From NCBI GenBank assembly GCA_018680005.1, contig JAHHJQ010000203.1, positions 1 to 35,727 of the forward strand: a stretch of DNA of 35,727 nt. Direction: 5' to 3'. Made by a program: the position numbers and the translations under genes. Source of the stretch: Bacteroidia bacterium. GTDB taxonomy: Bacteria > Bacteroidota > Bacteroidia > Chitinophagales > Saprospiraceae. The notes below the pieces were generated by a model that made no database searches, was not told where the DNA came from, and worked only from the letters and a program-made list of their open reading frames with translations. This document shows positions 34,657 to 35,727 of this stretch, in pieces (the stretch's first letter is position 1; every line of letters begins with the position of its first letter).

Positions 34657-35727
34657 GTGAACCGGTTGCGAATTACACACATCATCCTCATTATCATCGG
34701 GATTGGAATCTCCAATGATTTCCTTGCACAAACACCTGATCTGATGGTGGAAATGCAACCCACCTCCGGTAAATATGATTCGGATGTGCTTGTGTCCCTC
34801 TATGCACCTAAAGGAGCCATTTATTATACCCTCAATGGAAATGAACCTACGCGAAGGTCCATTAGATACCGTGGTCCCTTTAAGATCAGAAAAACTACCG
34901 TAGTTCGTGCTGCTGCCTATCGATATGGCCAAAAGAGTCAGGTGCTTAGTCAGACTTATTTAATCAAAGAACCAACCTCTTCTATACCGATAGTCTCTCT
35001 CAGTGTGCCACCGCATCAGTTATTCAATCCTGAATATGGTTTATTTACAGAAGGTGAAAATATAACTAGCACTCATCCGGCAAAATACGGGGCTAATTAC
35101 TGGAGCCGACGCAAATTGACTGTCAATGTGGAAATATTTGAGATCAACGAAGACAAGGTCTTCAATGGAAAAACAGAGTTTCGTGTTTTCGGAGGCGTAA
35201 GCCGAACTTTTCCGCAAAAATCATTTAGCGTTTCACTAGATAAGAACTACGGTGTATCTGAGTTCAAATATCCGCTCTTTGGGAAATCGGGGCCGAAGAA
35301 GATCAAACACCTTGTTTTTAGAAATAGTGGGAGTGATTGGGGTAAATCCCATTTCAGGGATGCATATATCACTTCGTTAACCAGAAATCTCGACTATGAA
35401 TCCCAGCGATACAGACCTGTGCACATATACATCAACGGAAAGTATTGGGGTATGTACAATATGCGGGAAAAAGTAAATCGCTATTTTCTTGACACCTACT
35501 ATGATATTGACAGGGATAGCATAGATCTCCTTGAAGGTAGATACCTGATCAAATCCGGATATCGCACAGAATATTTAAAATTGTTACGCTACCTGAGAAA
35601 TAATGATCTCTCCTCAGAGGAGCATTACGCGTATATAAAGTCCAAAATTGATGTAGAATCATTTACGGATTTTATAATAACTCAGATTTTTGTCAATAAC
35701 CGGGATGCCGGAGGCAATGTCAAATAT
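34657..35727 (+). CDS. CotH-family protein with chitobiase-like N-terminal domain (3' truncated by window edge)
   Basis: Open to the last base; 357 codons are visible and it is missing from the track because no stop is in the window. GTG at 34657 gives MNRLRITHIILIIIGIGISN, a good signal peptide. Residues about 35-90 resemble the chitobiase/beta-hexosaminidase C-terminal Ig-like domain (YYTLNGNEPT, TVVRAAAY). The CotH region follows: VNVEIFE, FRVFGGVSRTFPQKSFSV, LVFRNSGSDW, FRDAYITSL, HIYINGKYWGMYNMREKVN and the QIFVNNRDAGGN segment near the edge. CotH proteins include atypical protein kinases of spore coats, but related bacterial secreted versions occur in non-sporulating organisms, where the substrate is unknown. 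The C-terminal part, possibly with a T9SS domain, is outside the window. Confidence 0.9.
   Translation, partial: MNRLRITHIILIIIGIGISNDFLAQTPDLMVEMQPTSGKYDSDVLVSLYAPKGAIYYTLNGNEPTRRSIRYRGPFKIRKTTVVRAAAYRYGQKSQVLSQTYLIKEPTSSIPIVSLSVPPHQLFNPEYGLFTEGENITSTHPAKYGANYWSRRKLTVNVEIFEINEDKVFNGKTEFRVFGGVSRTFPQKSFSVSLDKNYGVSEFKYPLFGKSGPKKIKHLVFRNSGSDWGKSHFRDAYITSLTRNLDYESQRYRPVHIYINGKYWGMYNMREKVNRYFLDTYYDIDRDSIDLLEGRYLIKSGYRTEYLKLLRYLRNNDLSSEEHYAYIKSKIDVESFTDFIITQIFVNNRDAGGNVKY

Overview
The window looks like a chromosomal segment of a member of the Bacteroidota, probably a saprospirian- or cytophagian-type free-living bacterium. This is inferred from the complete Bat (Bacteroides aerotolerance) operon, a type IX secretion C-terminal sorting domain, Bacteroidota-style lipoproteins, promoter elements matching the TTTG/TAnnTTTG pattern, A-rich start regions without Shine-Dalgarno motifs, and moderate-to-low GC. 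No rRNA, tRNA, CRISPR array, insertion sequence or phage gene was seen. Most of the window is ordinary core genome.

Left part (1-7.1 kb): the 3' half of recQ, a SnoaL-like protein, an arylsulfotransferase-type lipoprotein gene apparently broken by two single-base frameshifts, a gametolysin-like (M11) zinc protease lipoprotein on the minus strand, and the membrane pyrophosphatase hppA on the minus strand. HppA carries residues typical of K+-dependent enzymes.

Metal-homeostasis block (7.2-10.0 kb): a recognisable promoter and a three-half-site palindromic operator precede a DtxR/MntR-type regulator. It is followed by a substrate-binding protein with an unusual C-terminal membrane anchor and an ABC ATPase. 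The expected permease is absent; a 58-codon predicted secreted peptide, missing from the ORF track, lies where it would be.

Middle (10.0-19.7 kb): minus-strand 3-mercaptopyruvate sulfurtransferase-like protein, mscL, a mitochondrial-type aconitase and an orphan secreted protein. Then a plus-strand run of an S9 prolyl-oligopeptidase, a CvpA-family protein and two related FKBP lipoproteins (one with two FKBP domains, one with a single domain), and a minus-strand EamA/DMT transporter.

Bat operon (19.8-27.7 kb): MoxR ATPase, DUF58 protein, a BatX-like anchored protein, BatA and BatB (von Willebrand A membrane proteins), BatC (TPR plus a long Gln/Glu-rich stretch), a small stand-alone BatD-like domain protein, and BatD. 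Junctions are very tight (ATGA overlaps or a few bases), so the genes are probably co-transcribed and form one envelope-associated complex. A beta-CASP metallo-beta-lactamase nuclease and a T9SS-secreted alpha/beta hydrolase continue on the same strand.

Right end (30.4-35.7 kb): a minus-strand cluster of PlsC-like acyltransferase, NAD-dependent DNA ligase and a TlpA-like thioredoxin lie in the order plsC-like > ligA > tlpA-like. The 5' part of a CotH-type protein leaves the window on the plus strand. The most unusual points are the permease-less metal transporter with its operator and small peptide, the additional BatD-like protein, the doubly frameshifted sulfotransferase gene, and the two-domain FKBP with one degenerate catalytic domain.
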